Under the pieces are notes generated by a model, which worked only from the letters and a program-made list of their open reading frames with translations, was not told the DNA's origin and did no database searches. This document shows, piece after piece, positions 1 through 8,712 of a stretch of DNA of 64,000 bases; the first letter of the stretch is position 1; each line of letters starts with the position of its first letter. This stretch comes from Apilactobacillus bombintestini (GTDB lineage Bacteria; Bacillota; Bacilli; Lactobacillales; Lactobacillaceae), in NCBI RefSeq assembly GCF_003627035.1, contig NZ_CP032626.1:868001-932000 (forward strand). Direction: 5' to 3'. Position numbers and translations under genes: made by a program.

Positions 1-30
1 TTGTAAATTATGAATTGAGGTTAATGACGT

Positions 31-516
31 ATGGATAACAATCTTTACAATAAAATAATGGGAAATACTTCAACTAGTTCATATTGGGGTCAAGAATTTT
101 TACGTGACGTGTTACTTACCGATTTACTTGGTAGTGATACTCATAGCATTCTTTACTGGGCTGGTAAAAAAATGGCCAGAAAATTTCCTCTTAAAGATGC
201 TCTAGATACTACAAAATTCTTTAAGCAATCTGGATTAGGAGAATTAAGTTTAATTTCCGAAAACAAGCATGAAATTAAGTGGAATTTAAGCGGTGAAATT
301 GTTGCATCCAGAATTGAAGCTAATCCAGATGCAGACTTTATGTTTGAAGCAGGATTCTTATCTCAAATAGCACAACAACAATTAGGAGTAATTGCTGAAG
401 CTGAAATGAATCCAAAAGAAGAAAAAAATGGTAATGTGTTGATTCGTGTTCACATGGATCCTAAGCACGCTGCTCCTATGTATGATGATCTCCCAGAATT
501 TAAGTTAAGAAAATAA
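31..516 (+). CDS. yslB: YslB-like DUF2507 family protein
   Basis: A 161-residue soluble protein of the YslB/DUF2507 family, recognised from its overall pattern, including the early segment YWGQEFLRDVLL and the phrase YWAGKKMARKFPL at about residues 43-55. The family adopts a fold resembling V4R ligand-binding domains, but no biochemical role is established; it is conserved in Bacilli near thioredoxin and division or wall genes. The ATG at 31 is preceded by a GAGG ribosome binding site. The gene is convergent with the thioredoxin genes and shares a bidirectional terminator with them. It is one of few forward genes here. Function is unknown; family assignment is fairly sure. Confidence 0.75.
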   Translation: MDNNLYNKIMGNTSTSSYWGQEFLRDVLLTDLLGSDTHSILYWAGKKMARKFPLKDALDTTKFFKQSGLGELSLISENKHEIKWNLSGEIVASRIEANPDADFMFEAGFLSQIAQQQLGVIAEAEMNPKEEKNGNVLIRVHMDPKHAAPMYDDLPEFKLRK

Positions 517-551
517 AAAAAAGCACTAGATTAAAAATCTAGTGCTTTTTA
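516..551. terminator. Bidirectional Rho-independent terminator between yslB and trxA
   Basis: A stem built from AAAAAGCACTAGAT and its complement around a short AT loop is flanked by A-runs on one side and T-runs on the other. It can therefore stop transcription from both converging genes. Confidence 0.85.
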
Positions 552-558
552 TTTATCG

Positions 559-870
559 TTATAGGTATTGGTTTAATACCTTAGCTAATTGTTCTTTACT
601 GTGGTATCCTACAATGCTGTCTTTAACTTCTCCATCTTTCTTAATTAATAAAGTTGGAATACTCATGATACCAAACTTTTGTGGAGTTTCAGGATTTTGG
701 TCAACATCCATCTTGTTAAATGTAACCTTGTCACCCATTTCTTCTGATAATTGTTCTACAACAGGTGATTGCATACGGCATGGACCACACCATGTTGCCC
801 AAAAGTCTGTTAAAGTAACGCCTTCGCTAGTGTCTTTTTCAAATGTGTTATCTGTAGTTTCTGAAACCAT
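559..870 (-). CDS. trxA: Thioredoxin, WCGPC type
   Basis: A 103-residue classical thioredoxin, the disulfide reductant for ribonucleotide reductase, peroxiredoxins and methionine sulfoxide reductases. The active site WCGPC has Cys28 and Cys31, and the cis-proline segment MSIPTLLIKKDGE follows at about 70-82. Length is normal for the family. The ATG has a strong AGGAGG site 7 nt upstream. It lies 117 nt downstream of a second thioredoxin gene (988-1299) with which it shares about 71 percent identity by my manual alignment, so the two look like a tandem duplication. This copy has the canonical CGPC motif and is the likely housekeeping form. Confidence 0.93.
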   Translation of the reverse strand: MVSETTDNTFEKDTSEGVTLTDFWATWCGPCRMQSPVVEQLSEEMGDKVTFNKMDVDQNPETPQKFGIMSIPTLLIKKDGEVKDSIVGYHSKEQLAKVLNQYL

Positions 871-987
871 TTATACTACCTCCTAGTTATTGTGATTAAA
901 ATCATATTTATAATTCATGATAATTATGTTTTATACAAAATAATTGTACATTAACATGATATTTATCTCAATTATTAAGCTTATCTT

Positions 988-1299
988 TTATAAATATTCA
1001 TTTAAAATAGTGTTTAATTGATTTTTTGTATGCATTCCCACGATAGTATCTACTACTTCACCATCTTTTTTAATTAATAAAGTTGGAATACTCATAATGC
1101 CAAATTTTTCAGCTGTTTTCTCATTTTTATCAATATCTATTTTATTAAAAGTAACTTTGTCCCCCATCTCTTCATCTAGATCTTCAATGATGGGAGCTTG
1201 CATTTTGCATGGTGCACACCATGTGGCATAAAAATCGGTTAATACTAATCCTTTTTCGGTATCTTTTTCAAATGTATTATCTGTAGTTTCTTTAATCAT
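988..1299 (-). CDS. Thioredoxin paralogue, WCAPC type
   Basis: A 103-residue thioredoxin with the active-site motif WCAPC (Cys28, Cys31) in place of WCGPC, a preceding Tyr where the sister copy has Trp (FYATW versus FWATW), and the same MSIPTLLIKKDGE cis-proline region. CAPC thioredoxins are known and functional; the Gly to Ala change can shift redox potential or partner choice. The start is an ATG behind AAGGAGG. It has its own promoter and lies downstream of the mutS2 terminator, so it seems to be transcribed separately from mutS2, perhaps with the next thioredoxin gene. Assignment is sure; the division of labour between the copies is unknown. Confidence 0.92.
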   Translation of the reverse strand: MIKETTDNTFEKDTEKGLVLTDFYATWCAPCKMQAPIIEDLDEEMGDKVTFNKIDIDKNEKTAEKFGIMSIPTLLIKKDGEVVDTIVGMHTKNQLNTILNEYL

Positions 1300-1332
1300 G
1301 AAAAATACCTCCTTGTTTTCTTATTAAAAGTA

Positions 1333-1360
1333 AGTGTAACATATAACAATCGTAATTCAA
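1333..1360 (-). promoter_or_regulatory. Putative promoter of the thioredoxin pair
   Basis: On the minus strand a -35 element TTGAAT (1355-1360) and a -10 element TACACT (1333-1338) are separated by 16 nt, about 30 nt before the start codon region of the WCAPC thioredoxin. A second TATAAT lies slightly upstream, so the exact start is uncertain. Confidence 0.45.
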
Positions 1361-1411
1361 GAATTATATCTTACACAAACTAATTTTATTATGAAAAAAG
1401 ATTTATATTAA

Positions 1412-1447
1412 TAAAAAGACCTCTAAATAGCATTTAGAGGTCTTTTA
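1412..1447 (-). terminator. Terminator after mutS2
   Basis: A perfect stem of GACCTCTAAAT and its complement, followed on the minus strand by a T-run, lies just past the mutS2 stop codon. The flanking A-run on the other side makes it symmetrical. Confidence 0.88.
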
Positions 1448-1458
1448 TTGTATATAAT

Positions 1459-3816
1459 CTATCTCAATTTAACAACCGTAGAACCATCTCCACCAGCATT
1501 TGCTGGAGAATATCCAAAACTAGCCACTCTACGATCTTTATTTAATAACTTAGTAACTCCTTCACGCAAAGCACCTGTTCCCTTTCCGTGAATAATAGTT
1601 ACTGAAGGATATCCCGCTAAAACAGCAGAATCTAAATATTGATCTACTTCATGCATAGCTTCTTCATAGCGATGTCCACGTAAATCTAATTTCGTTGATA
1701 ATCCACTAGATGAAGTTCTTCTTACCTTAGTATTAAAGCGTTTTTCATCATTATCCACTTTAATTTTTTCTAAGTCACTTTCTGGTATCTTCATCTTCAA
1801 GATACCTAATTGAACTTCCCAGTTATTATTATCCAACTTTTTAACTAGCACACCTCGTTGTCCATAAGATTTAACTTTAACATCGTCACCCTTATGAAAA
1901 TTATGTTGTGCTTTAGCTCGCTTGAGAACACGATTATGTGTAAGGTCCACATCATGTCGTAAGGCATTTAATTGTCCTTGGGCATCAATTAATTCATTTT
2001 CCTTAACTTCAACCTTACCAATAGCTTGTTGTTTCTTACGCAAATCTTTAATAATTGCATTTGCTTTTTTCTTAGCACTTTCTGCAATTTCATTGGCTTG
2101 TTCTTTAGCTGAAGTAACTAAACGATCTTTTTGTTTTTGATATTTACCAAATTCTTCGCTTAATTCAGAATGAATTTCTTGTGCAGCAGACAAGTTCTCT
2201 GCTAGAGAATCTGCTTCTTCACGAGCTCGTTTAGTTTGATCTGTTAATTCTACAATCATATTATTCAAATCTTGACTATCTTGATCAACTAATGATCTAG
2301 CTTCATCAATTATTGAACTATCCAAACCTAGTCTAGATGCAATATTTAATCCATTACTTTGACCAGGAACACCCATTAATAAATGATAAGTGGGTTGTAA
2401 AGTTTCTGAATCAAATTCCATAGATGCATTAACCGTTTTTTCGCGATTATAGGCATAGACTTTAAGTTCTGGGTAATGAGTAGTTGCTACGACTTCTGAG
2501 TCCACAGCGCCTATTTTATCCAGAATAGACATAGCTAATGCAGCACCTTCTTTAGGATCAGTACCTGCACCCAATTCATCAAGTAAAATCAAACTCTTCT
2601 TAGTTATAGAATTTAAAATATCAACAATATTATCCATATGAGAAGAAAATGTACTTAAATTCTGTTCAATTGATTGTTCATCACCAATATCAGCGTATAC
2701 ATTATCAAATACACCAATAGTTGAACCTTCATTAGCAGTCACAAATAAACCAGATTGTCCCATTAATTGTAATAATCCTATTGTTTTAATAGTAATAGTC
2801 TTACCACCAGTATTAGGACCAGTAATGATAACTGCTTTATTATCTTCACCAATGTATAAATCGTTAGCAACGACTTTATCCATACTAATTAATGGATGTC
2901 TTGCTTTTTTTAAATATACTTTATTTTCCACGGAAATAGCTGGCCTAGTAGCTTCAACTGCTCTTGCGTACTTCGCCTTAGCATTGATCAAATCCAAGTG
3001 ACCTAGCAACTTAGCGTTATTAATTATTTCCGTTTGATAAGGACGAATTAAATCAGATAATTCGGCTAGAATTCTTCTTTCTTCATGACGTTCTTCAATT
3101 TGTTTTTCTCTTAACTCTGTATTCAATCCAACTGTGGAAGCTGGTTCAATATACAATGTTTGCCCTGATGAACTTCTATCATGAACAATACCACCAAATT
3201 TGTTTTTCTTTTCTGCCTTAACTGGTAATACCATTCTATCTTCACGAATGGTAACAATTGGATCAGTTAAATCACTGCTATACTTTTGAGTGTATTTGTT
3301 CATAATAGAACGAATTTCTGATTTAACTACTTCCATTCTGCGACGAATACTATTTAATTCTTTTGATGCAGTGTTTAAAATACGACCATCGTCATCAATA
3401 GAATCAGATAAACGACGAGAAATTGTAGGAACTGTTTGAAATTCATTAATAATTTTGTAAATACGTTTTAACAGAACTTTGTCATCTTTTAATCCATTAA
3501 AAAATCTAACTAAGTAAGTAGTAGCTTTTAATATTTTATTTATTTTAGATAATTCAGTACCATTTAAAGACGCATTAATGCTCAAACGTTTCATATATGG
3601 TGTTACATCTTCTAATTTTTGGATACTAATTTCTTTATCCAATCTTAGAATATGTGCCCCATCATCTGTTTCGTCTAACCACATTTCAATAGTTCTAGGA
3701 TTATCCACAGGTTTTAATTCTTCTAATTCTTTTTTTCCATTTTGGGTTGATAAATAACCTGAAATAGCTTGTTTTATTTTTTCGTATTCTAATGTTGATA
3801 AAACCTTTTCATTCAT
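1459..3816 (-). CDS. mutS2: Endonuclease MutS2
   Basis: A 785-residue MutS2, the MutS-family ATPase with a C-terminal Smr domain. In bacteria it limits recombination or rescues collided ribosomes. Visible are the core and clamp helices, the Walker A motif GPNTGGKT at about 332-339, the Walker B-like DELGAGTDPKEG, a long charged coiled coil at about 510-620, and the Smr domain at the C-terminus with LDLRGHRYEEA and HGKGTGALREG. The MutS mismatch-binding N-terminal domain is absent, as expected for MutS2. The ATG follows AGGGTG. It lies 12 nt after cvpA in a zapA-cvpA-mutS2 operon, the usual arrangement in Bacilli. All key motifs are intact. Confidence 0.95.
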   Translation of the reverse strand: MNEKVLSTLEYEKIKQAISGYLSTQNGKKELEELKPVDNPRTIEMWLDETDDGAHILRLDKEISIQKLEDVTPYMKRLSINASLNGTELSKINKILKATTYLVRFFNGLKDDKVLLKRIYKIINEFQTVPTISRRLSDSIDDDGRILNTASKELNSIRRRMEVVKSEIRSIMNKYTQKYSSDLTDPIVTIREDRMVLPVKAEKKNKFGGIVHDRSSSGQTLYIEPASTVGLNTELREKQIEERHEERRILAELSDLIRPYQTEIINNAKLLGHLDLINAKAKYARAVEATRPAISVENKVYLKKARHPLISMDKVVANDLYIGEDNKAVIITGPNTGGKTITIKTIGLLQLMGQSGLFVTANEGSTIGVFDNVYADIGDEQSIEQNLSTFSSHMDNIVDILNSITKKSLILLDELGAGTDPKEGAALAMSILDKIGAVDSEVVATTHYPELKVYAYNREKTVNASMEFDSETLQPTYHLLMGVPGQSNGLNIASRLGLDSSIIDEARSLVDQDSQDLNNMIVELTDQTKRAREEADSLAENLSAAQEIHSELSEEFGKYQKQKDRLVTSAKEQANEIAESAKKKANAIIKDLRKKQQAIGKVEVKENELIDAQGQLNALRHDVDLTHNRVLKRAKAQHNFHKGDDVKVKSYGQRGVLVKKLDNNNWEVQLGILKMKIPESDLEKIKVDNDEKRFNTKVRRTSSSGLSTKLDLRGHRYEEAMHEVDQYLDSAVLAGYPSVTIIHGKGTGALREGVTKLLNKDRRVASFGYSPANAGGDGSTVVKLR

Positions 3817-3828
3817 TAATTAATCACC

Positions 3829-4314
3829 CTATCTTAACCATTTTTTAAATAATTGATGTGAAATTAATGGTGTTTTATGAACGATAAATTCAGAAACATT
3901 AGATTGATTATATTGTTCCTTAATTTGATTGTTGGGTAATACCGCAATAACGTTCAAAATAAATAATACAGATAAATATGCAATAAGGAAGCCAATAACT
4001 GCTCCTCCAAAAGCATTAACTTCATGTACCAAAGGTATATAAGTAATCTTATCTACTAATGAAATAATAATTCTAGCTAGTACTCCGGCTAGCAAAAATA
4101 AGATAAAGAAACTAATACTATTACATAACAACGGATTATTTACCAAATTTGAATTAGCAAAAATAGCTTGCCCGAAATCTCTTGCATAAAAAAGAGCAAT
4201 TAACAAACTAAACATAAATCCAACTACTCGTAAAATTTCATGCGCTAATCCAAGACGATATCCATCATAAATACCATACAAAAGCAATAAAATAATAACA
4301 ATATTAAAAATCAT
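3829..4314 (-). CDS. CvpA family membrane protein
   Basis: A 161-residue integral membrane protein of the CvpA family, with four predicted hydrophobic segments at about 1-18, 23-45, 62-85 and 100-125 and a basic tail. The founding member was linked to colicin V production in Escherichia coli, but in Gram-positives the role is unclear and the gene nearly always sits between zapA and mutS2, as it does here. Its ATG overlaps the zapA stop by one base, indicating translational coupling. The family assignment rests on topology, length and this conserved context. Confidence 0.82.
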   Translation of the reverse strand: MIFNIVIILLLLYGIYDGYRLGLAHEILRVVGFMFSLLIALFYARDFGQAIFANSNLVNNPLLCNSISFFILFLLAGVLARIIISLVDKITYIPLVHEVNAFGGAVIGFLIAYLSVLFILNVIAVLPNNQIKEQYNQSNVSEFIVHKTPLISHQLFKKWLR

Positions 4315-4583
4315 TAGTCTCTATTTTCCCTCTCATTATTTTTGGCATTACCATTTGTTTCATTTAACTTTTCTTGCATTTTTAATTGTTCAGAAAAAGC
4401 ATTAAAAGCTAATAGAATTGCAGCATCTTCATTTTCAATGTCTGGTGAAATTTCTTTTAATTGACTCAATCTTTCATTCATCAATTTAGTCACTGTCTTC
4501 ATATGTTCAGCAGAACTTTTACCTACAAATGTGTAAGTTTTATTTCCAATACTTGCTTTAAAGCGTTGATTAGTGTCGTTCAT
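4314..4583 (-). CDS. zapA: Cell division protein ZapA
   Basis: An 89-residue ZapA, a small coiled-coil protein that binds and bundles FtsZ at the division site. The N-terminal segment with KASIGNKTYTFVG and then HMKTVTKLMNERL matches the globular head of ZapA, followed by a C-terminal helix that forms the dimer coiled coil. The start has GGAGG about 9 nt upstream. It heads the zapA-cvpA-mutS2 operon. The C-terminal tail, rich in Asn, Glu and Lys, looks disordered. Confidence 0.88.
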   Translation of the reverse strand: MNDTNQRFKASIGNKTYTFVGKSSAEHMKTVTKLMNERLSQLKEISPDIENEDAAILLAFNAFSEQLKMQEKLNETNGNAKNNERENRD

Positions 4584-4652
4584 TTTTAATAAACCTCCAA
4601 TGATTTCATCACTATTTTAGCATGAATATAATAATTAAAACAGTAAGGACCA

Positions 4653-4688
4653 CAAAAAAGGACGCCCTTTGAGGCATCCTTTTTTTGT
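4653..4688 (-). terminator. Terminator after the ireB-ruvX-yrzB operon
   Basis: A GC-containing stem (AAAGGATGCC paired with GGGCGTCCTTT) with a run of Ts on the minus strand stands right after the DUF1292 gene. Confidence 0.85.
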
Positions 4689-4693
4689 TGTTC

Positions 4694-5002
4694 TTAGTCC
4701 TTTTCATCAGTTGAATCATCAGTATCCACTAATGTGTTTAGTACTGATTCAACCATATCCCATTCTTCATCGGTTTCAATACTTTGTAAATCTCCACCTT
4801 GAGGATCAGTTGGATCATCACCTTCTGGTAATGCAAAAGCTTGTATATCAACTTCTTCATCATCATTGCTTCCAGTTGGGTATACCAGAATATATGATTT
4901 ATGAAAATCTTCAGAATCAAAAGTAAATAAGATATCATATAATTCTTCGTTTCCATTCTCATCTACTAAGGTGATTCGTTGTGGTTCTTCTTCGTTATTC
5001 AC
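4694..5002 (-). CDS. yrzB: DUF1292 (YrzB) family protein
   Basis: A 102-residue, very acidic protein of the DUF1292/YrzB family. The core ITLVDENGNEELYDILFTF followed by YILVYPTG is the family signature, and the C-terminus ends in an Asp/Glu-rich tail. Function is unknown, but the gene is almost always directly downstream of ruvX in Bacilli. The start is a GTG 7 nt after GAGGT; no ATG is suitably placed. It is the last gene of ireB-ruvX-yrzB. Confidence 0.85.
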   Translation of the reverse strand: MNNEEEPQRITLVDENGNEELYDILFTFDSEDFHKSYILVYPTGSNDDEEVDIQAFALPEGDDPTDPQGGDLQSIETDEEWDMVESVLNTLVDTDDSTDEKD

Positions 5003-5017
5003 TTGCGTACCTCTTTT

Positions 5018-5458
5018 CTAAAGTGTTTGCTGTGTTAATTTTCCTTTTCTATCTAGATATGATTGTAAAATCAACTCAGAAGCTATCTTATCAATAACTT
5101 TTTTTCTCTTTTGTCTGGAAGTATCAGCTTTTTCTATTAACATTCTTTCCGCTTCAACCGTAGTTAAGCGTTCATCTTCAAAATCTACTGGTAATCCAAA
5201 TTTTTCTTTTAAAAGATCTCCGTAGTGCTTAGAAGCATCCACTCTTGGGCCAGAAGTATTATTCATATTCTTAGGTAAACCTAATACAAATCCAGTGACT
5301 CCGTATTTTTCAACTAATTCAGAAACGCGATCTAGACCAAATTGTTCTTCTTCTTCATTTATTGGAATAATTTCCACACCTTGTGCAGTCCAACCCAATA
5401 AATCACTGACTGAAATTCCAACTGTTCTAGAACCAACGTCCATTCCCATTAATCTCAT
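5018..5458 (-). CDS. ruvX: Holliday junction resolvase-like RuvX/YqgF
   Basis: A 146-residue RNase H-fold protein of the RuvX/YqgF family, proposed to act in pre-16S rRNA 5' maturation or Holliday junction resolution. The catalytic acids are visible: the Asp of [10 protein letters not shown] near residue 7, the Glu of [11 protein letters not shown] near 96, and the Asp of [12 protein letters not shown] near 122. Start ATG at 5458 has an AGGAAAAG site. It lies 3 nt after ireB and 15 nt before yrzB, a conserved three-gene operon. Confidence 0.92.
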   Translation of the reverse strand: MRLMGMDVGSRTVGISVSDLLGWTAQGVEIIPINEEEEQFGLDRVSELVEKYGVTGFVLGLPKNMNNTSGPRVDASKHYGDLLKEKFGLPVDFEDERLTTVEAERMLIEKADTSRQKRKKVIDKIASELILQSYLDRKGKLTQQTL

Positions 5459-5461
5459 ATA

Positions 5462-5734
5462 TTACTTTTCCTCATCATTGTTATTTTTATCCAAGTAAAA
5501 GCGAACTAATTCTTCAATAATTTCGTCTCTTTCATGACGACGTATTAAATTTCTAGCATCATTAAATCGAGGAATATATGCTGGATCACCTGATATTAAG
5601 TACCCTACTATTTGATTATATGGATCATAACCCTTTTCCTCTAATGATTTAAACACTGTTAATAGTGTATCATGTACATTTTTGGGAGTATTACTATTTA
5701 AATCAAAATACATTGTTTTGTCTGAAGTACTCAT
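5462..5734 (-). CDS. ireB: IreB family regulatory phosphoprotein
   Basis: A 90-residue protein of the IreB (DUF965, formerly UPF0297) family. In Enterococcus faecalis IreB is a substrate of the PASTA kinase IreK, phosphorylated near the N-terminus, and dampens cephalosporin resistance. Here a Ser at position 4 and a Thr at position 7 are candidate phosphosites. The core [20 protein letters not shown] and [10 protein letters not shown] is the family signature. It heads the ireB-ruvX-yrzB operon, with a GAGGTG ribosome site. Confidence 0.93.
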   Translation of the reverse strand: MSTSDKTMYFDLNSNTPKNVHDTLLTVFKSLEEKGYDPYNQIVGYLISGDPAYIPRFNDARNLIRRHERDEIIEELVRFYLDKNNNDEEK

Positions 5735-5766
5735 TTACAACACCTCTAAATATATGACGTAGGTTT

Positions 5767-5772
5767 ATTATA
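5767..5772 (-). promoter_or_regulatory. Probable -10 element of the ireB operon
   Basis: A TATAAT hexamer on the minus strand lies about 35 nt ahead of the ireB start. No good -35 hexamer is present at the right distance, so only the -10 is reported. Confidence 0.4.
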
Positions 5773-5801
5773 AAGCTACTTGAATAAAATTAAAACTTAT
5801 T

Positions 5802-8444
5802 TTAATTGTTTTCTAACCAGTCAGCAGCAGCTTTCATTGCTGAAGGTAAACCAGCTGGGTTTGCACCACCAGCTTGGGCCATGTTTGGACGGCCACCACC
5901 GCCACCGTTAATTTCCTTAGCGATTGACTTAATAATGTCACCGGCTTTTACACCAGCTTTTACTTTATCATCACTAACAGCAACAATTAGGTTAGCTTTA
6001 CCACTGTTTTCTGTTCCTAATACCAAGACATCTGATAAGTTCTTAGTTCTCCAAGTATCAGCAAGTTGTCTTAATTGATCCATACCAGAAACATTTAAGA
6101 CACCGGTAATTAGTTTAGTACCATTTACTTCTTTTACGTCATCAAATACTGAATCAGCTTGTTGGCTAGCAATCTTGGATTCTAGTTTTTCTTGCTTTTG
6201 TTGTAATTTCTTAATTTGATCTTGTAATTGAGCAACTTTACCAGGAACTTCTTCAATTTGGGAAGTCTTAACTTGTCCAGCAATCTTGTTCAATAAAGCT
6301 TCCTTATGGTCTAAGTATTCAAAAGCAGCTTTAGAAGTTACGGCTTCAATTCTTCTAACACCTGCACCTACACCTGATTCAGAAACTATCTTGAATAAGC
6401 CAAGGCTGCTAGTATTCTTAACGTGGTTACCACCACAGAATTCAACTGAATAATCACCAGCGCTAACAACACGAACTTTATCACCATACTTGTTATCAAA
6501 TAAGGCAATAGCACCCATCTTCTTACCAGTTTCTTGGTCAGTTTCTACTGTAGTAACTGGTTCAGCTTTAAAGATTTGTTCATTAACTAAATCTTCAACC
6601 TTTTGTAAGTCTTCATCAGTAACTGAACCAAAGTGTGTGAAGTCAAATCTTAGATAGTTTGGTTCAACTAATGATCCAGCTTGTTGAGTATGATCACCCA
6701 ATACGTTACGTAATGATTGATCAAGCAAATGAGTAGCAGTATGGTTGTTTTCAACTAATCTATGGAATTGTTCATCCACTTTTAGATAATACTTATTACC
6801 CTTTTGTAATGGCTTAACAACATCAATTGTGTGTAAGTTTTGACCATTAGGAGCATGTTGAACATCAGTAACTTTAGCAACTACTTCACCATTTTCATCT
6901 TCAATGACACCTTTATCGGCAACTTGTCCACCCATTTCTGCGTAGAATGGAGTTTCATCAAAAATAACTTCGGCAACGCCATCGTTTACTGAATCTACTA
7001 ATTTTTCATCAACAATAATATCTAGAAGTTCAGCATCTTTAACTTCTAATTGAGTGTATCCAACATACTTACTTGGAGTTTTAATTTCGATTAATAAATC
7101 TCTTTGTACACCCATAGATTTATCATCACCACGTGCGTTTCTTGCACGGTCTTTTTGTTTCTTCATTTCAGACTTGAAACCATCTTCATCTACTGAGTAA
7201 CCAGCATCTTCTAGGTATTCTTTAGTCATTTCAAATGGGAAACCATAAGTATCATATAGCTTAAATGCATCCTTACCATCAACAGTGTCTTTATTGGATT
7301 CTTTTAAGTTGTCAATTAATTCATTTAATAATTGTAATCCATCAGATAAAGTTTCATTGAAACGTTTTTCTTCAGAATGAATAACTTTAGCTAAGTAATC
7401 CTTTTGTTCCAATACTTCTGGGTAGTATGATTTCATGATTTCACCCACTACAGGAACTAATTTATACAAGAAGTTACCCTTAATTCCAAGACGGTGTGCA
7501 GAAACAATAGCTCTTCTGATTAATCTTCTGATTACGTAACCTCTACCAACATTGGATGGTAATGCTCCATCACCAATTGCAAAGGTAATAGCTCTAGCAT
7601 GGTCAGCAATAATCTTGAAATCAACGTCATCTTGTTTGTTAACACCATATTTCTTACCATTACTGAATTCTTCAGCTTTTCTAATGATTGGCATGAATAA
7701 GTCTGTTTCAAAGTTAGTTGGTGCATCTTCAAAAATTGAAGTAACACGTTCTAGTCCCATACCAGTATCAATGTTTTTTCTAGGAAGTGGTTCGTAAGTA
7801 TCATCAGGCTTGTGGTTAAATTGTGAAAATACAATATTCCAAACTTCTAGGTATCTTTCATTTTCACCACCAGGATAATTTTCTGGATCATCAGGTGCTA
7901 AATTATCGTATTTTTCACCACGATCATAAAAGATTTCAGTATCAGGACCTGAAGGACCTTGACCAATATCCCAAAAGTTATCATCCATATCTACTAAATG
8001 ATCTGGTTCTACACCAGCTTCTTGCCAGAATTTTTTGGCATCAGTATCTTTAGGATAAACAGTCATGTATAACTTATCTTTATCCCAACCAAACCATTTT
8101 GGAGAAGTTAATAGTTCAAAGGCCCATTTGATAGCTTCTTCTTTGAAATAGTCACCAACAGAAAAGTTACCTAACATTTCAAATAATGTGTGGTGACGAG
8201 CAGTTTTACCAACATTTTCGATATCATTAGTTCTAATACTCTTTTGAGAACTTGTTAAACGATGGTTCTTTGGAACCACACTACCATCGAAGTATTTCTT
8301 CATAGTAGCAACTCCAGAGTTAATCCAAAGTAATGATGGATCATCCTTTGGTACTAGAGATGCACTTGGTTCAACTGTGTGACCATGTTCTTTGAAAAAT
8401 TCCAAATACATAGCACGAATTTGACTACTATCTAATTTTTTCAT
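5802..8444 (-). CDS. alaS: Alanyl-tRNA synthetase
   Basis: An 880-residue class II alanyl-tRNA synthetase with catalytic, tRNA-recognition, editing and C-Ala domains. The N-terminal catalytic core is seen in SALVPKDDPSLLWINSGV and in GMGLERVTSIFE, the editing domain in HTATHLLDQSLR and CGGNHV, and the glycine-rich C-Ala segment in GGGGGRPNMAQAGG. The ATG at 8444 is chosen because GGAGG stands 7 nt upstream; the longer reading frame would run into the leader terminator. Transcription is controlled by an alanine T-box just upstream. Confidence 0.97.
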   Translation of the reverse strand: MKKLDSSQIRAMYLEFFKEHGHTVEPSASLVPKDDPSLLWINSGVATMKKYFDGSVVPKNHRLTSSQKSIRTNDIENVGKTARHHTLFEMLGNFSVGDYFKEEAIKWAFELLTSPKWFGWDKDKLYMTVYPKDTDAKKFWQEAGVEPDHLVDMDDNFWDIGQGPSGPDTEIFYDRGEKYDNLAPDDPENYPGGENERYLEVWNIVFSQFNHKPDDTYEPLPRKNIDTGMGLERVTSIFEDAPTNFETDLFMPIIRKAEEFSNGKKYGVNKQDDVDFKIIADHARAITFAIGDGALPSNVGRGYVIRRLIRRAIVSAHRLGIKGNFLYKLVPVVGEIMKSYYPEVLEQKDYLAKVIHSEEKRFNETLSDGLQLLNELIDNLKESNKDTVDGKDAFKLYDTYGFPFEMTKEYLEDAGYSVDEDGFKSEMKKQKDRARNARGDDKSMGVQRDLLIEIKTPSKYVGYTQLEVKDAELLDIIVDEKLVDSVNDGVAEVIFDETPFYAEMGGQVADKGVIEDENGEVVAKVTDVQHAPNGQNLHTIDVVKPLQKGNKYYLKVDEQFHRLVENNHTATHLLDQSLRNVLGDHTQQAGSLVEPNYLRFDFTHFGSVTDEDLQKVEDLVNEQIFKAEPVTTVETDQETGKKMGAIALFDNKYGDKVRVVSAGDYSVEFCGGNHVKNTSSLGLFKIVSESGVGAGVRRIEAVTSKAAFEYLDHKEALLNKIAGQVKTSQIEEVPGKVAQLQDQIKKLQQKQEKLESKIASQQADSVFDDVKEVNGTKLITGVLNVSGMDQLRQLADTWRTKNLSDVLVLGTENSGKANLIVAVSDDKVKAGVKAGDIIKSIAKEINGGGGGRPNMAQAGGANPAGLPSAMKAAADWLENN

Positions 8445-8445
8445 C

Positions 8446-8676
8446 ACAATTTCCTCCAATAAGCACAAAAACACCGTTGCTAGTAAAGACGCTTACACGC
8501 GGTACCACTTTACTTGCAACGATGTTTCTTATTTCGTATACCTCTTAAGTCTCTATAACGCTGAGAAGCGATTTAATTAATTTCGAGATAGCACCATAAT
8601 TCATCCTGTCATCTTTCTCACCAACCAAGATGTCTCTTTAATCATGATAAATCTGGCATGTTCTCTACTCACATAA
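8446..8676 (-). promoter_or_regulatory. T-box leader controlling alaS, specifier GCT (Ala)
   Basis: On the minus strand the T-box element GTGGTACCGCG sits before a long stem ending in a T-run (the terminator) just ahead of alaS. The distal stem I loop GGTTGGTGAGA is present, and after it a GCT codon followed by a purine and the closing ATCTC strand, which pairs with the GAGA at the base of stem I. The TGGT matches an A discriminator, as in tRNA-Ala. Uncharged tRNA-Ala would favour the antiterminator. Confidence 0.92.
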
Positions 8677-8680
8677 TTAA

Positions 8681-8709
8681 ATTATATTGTTTCTTAAAAC
8701 TGGTGTCAA
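8681..8709 (-). promoter_or_regulatory. Consensus promoter of the alaS T-box transcript
   Basis: A perfect sigma-A promoter on the minus strand: TTGACA (8704-8709), a 17-nt spacer, TATAAT (8681-8686). It sits between the DEAD-box helicase stop and the T-box leader. Confidence 0.92.
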
Positions 8710-8712
8710 TCT

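Noticed and set aside
908-923. AT-rich inverted repeat TTATAATTCATGATAA upstream of the WCGPC thioredoxin, resembling a PerR or Fur box
   Set aside because: The half-sites are separated by two bases instead of one and one half differs from the PerR consensus; in such AT-rich DNA this can occur by chance. No support beyond resemblance.
8445-8474. Longer alaS and valS starts within the T-box terminators
   Set aside because: The extra residues are encoded by terminator or ribosome-site sequence; the chosen ATGs have GGAGG at normal spacing and match family N-termini.
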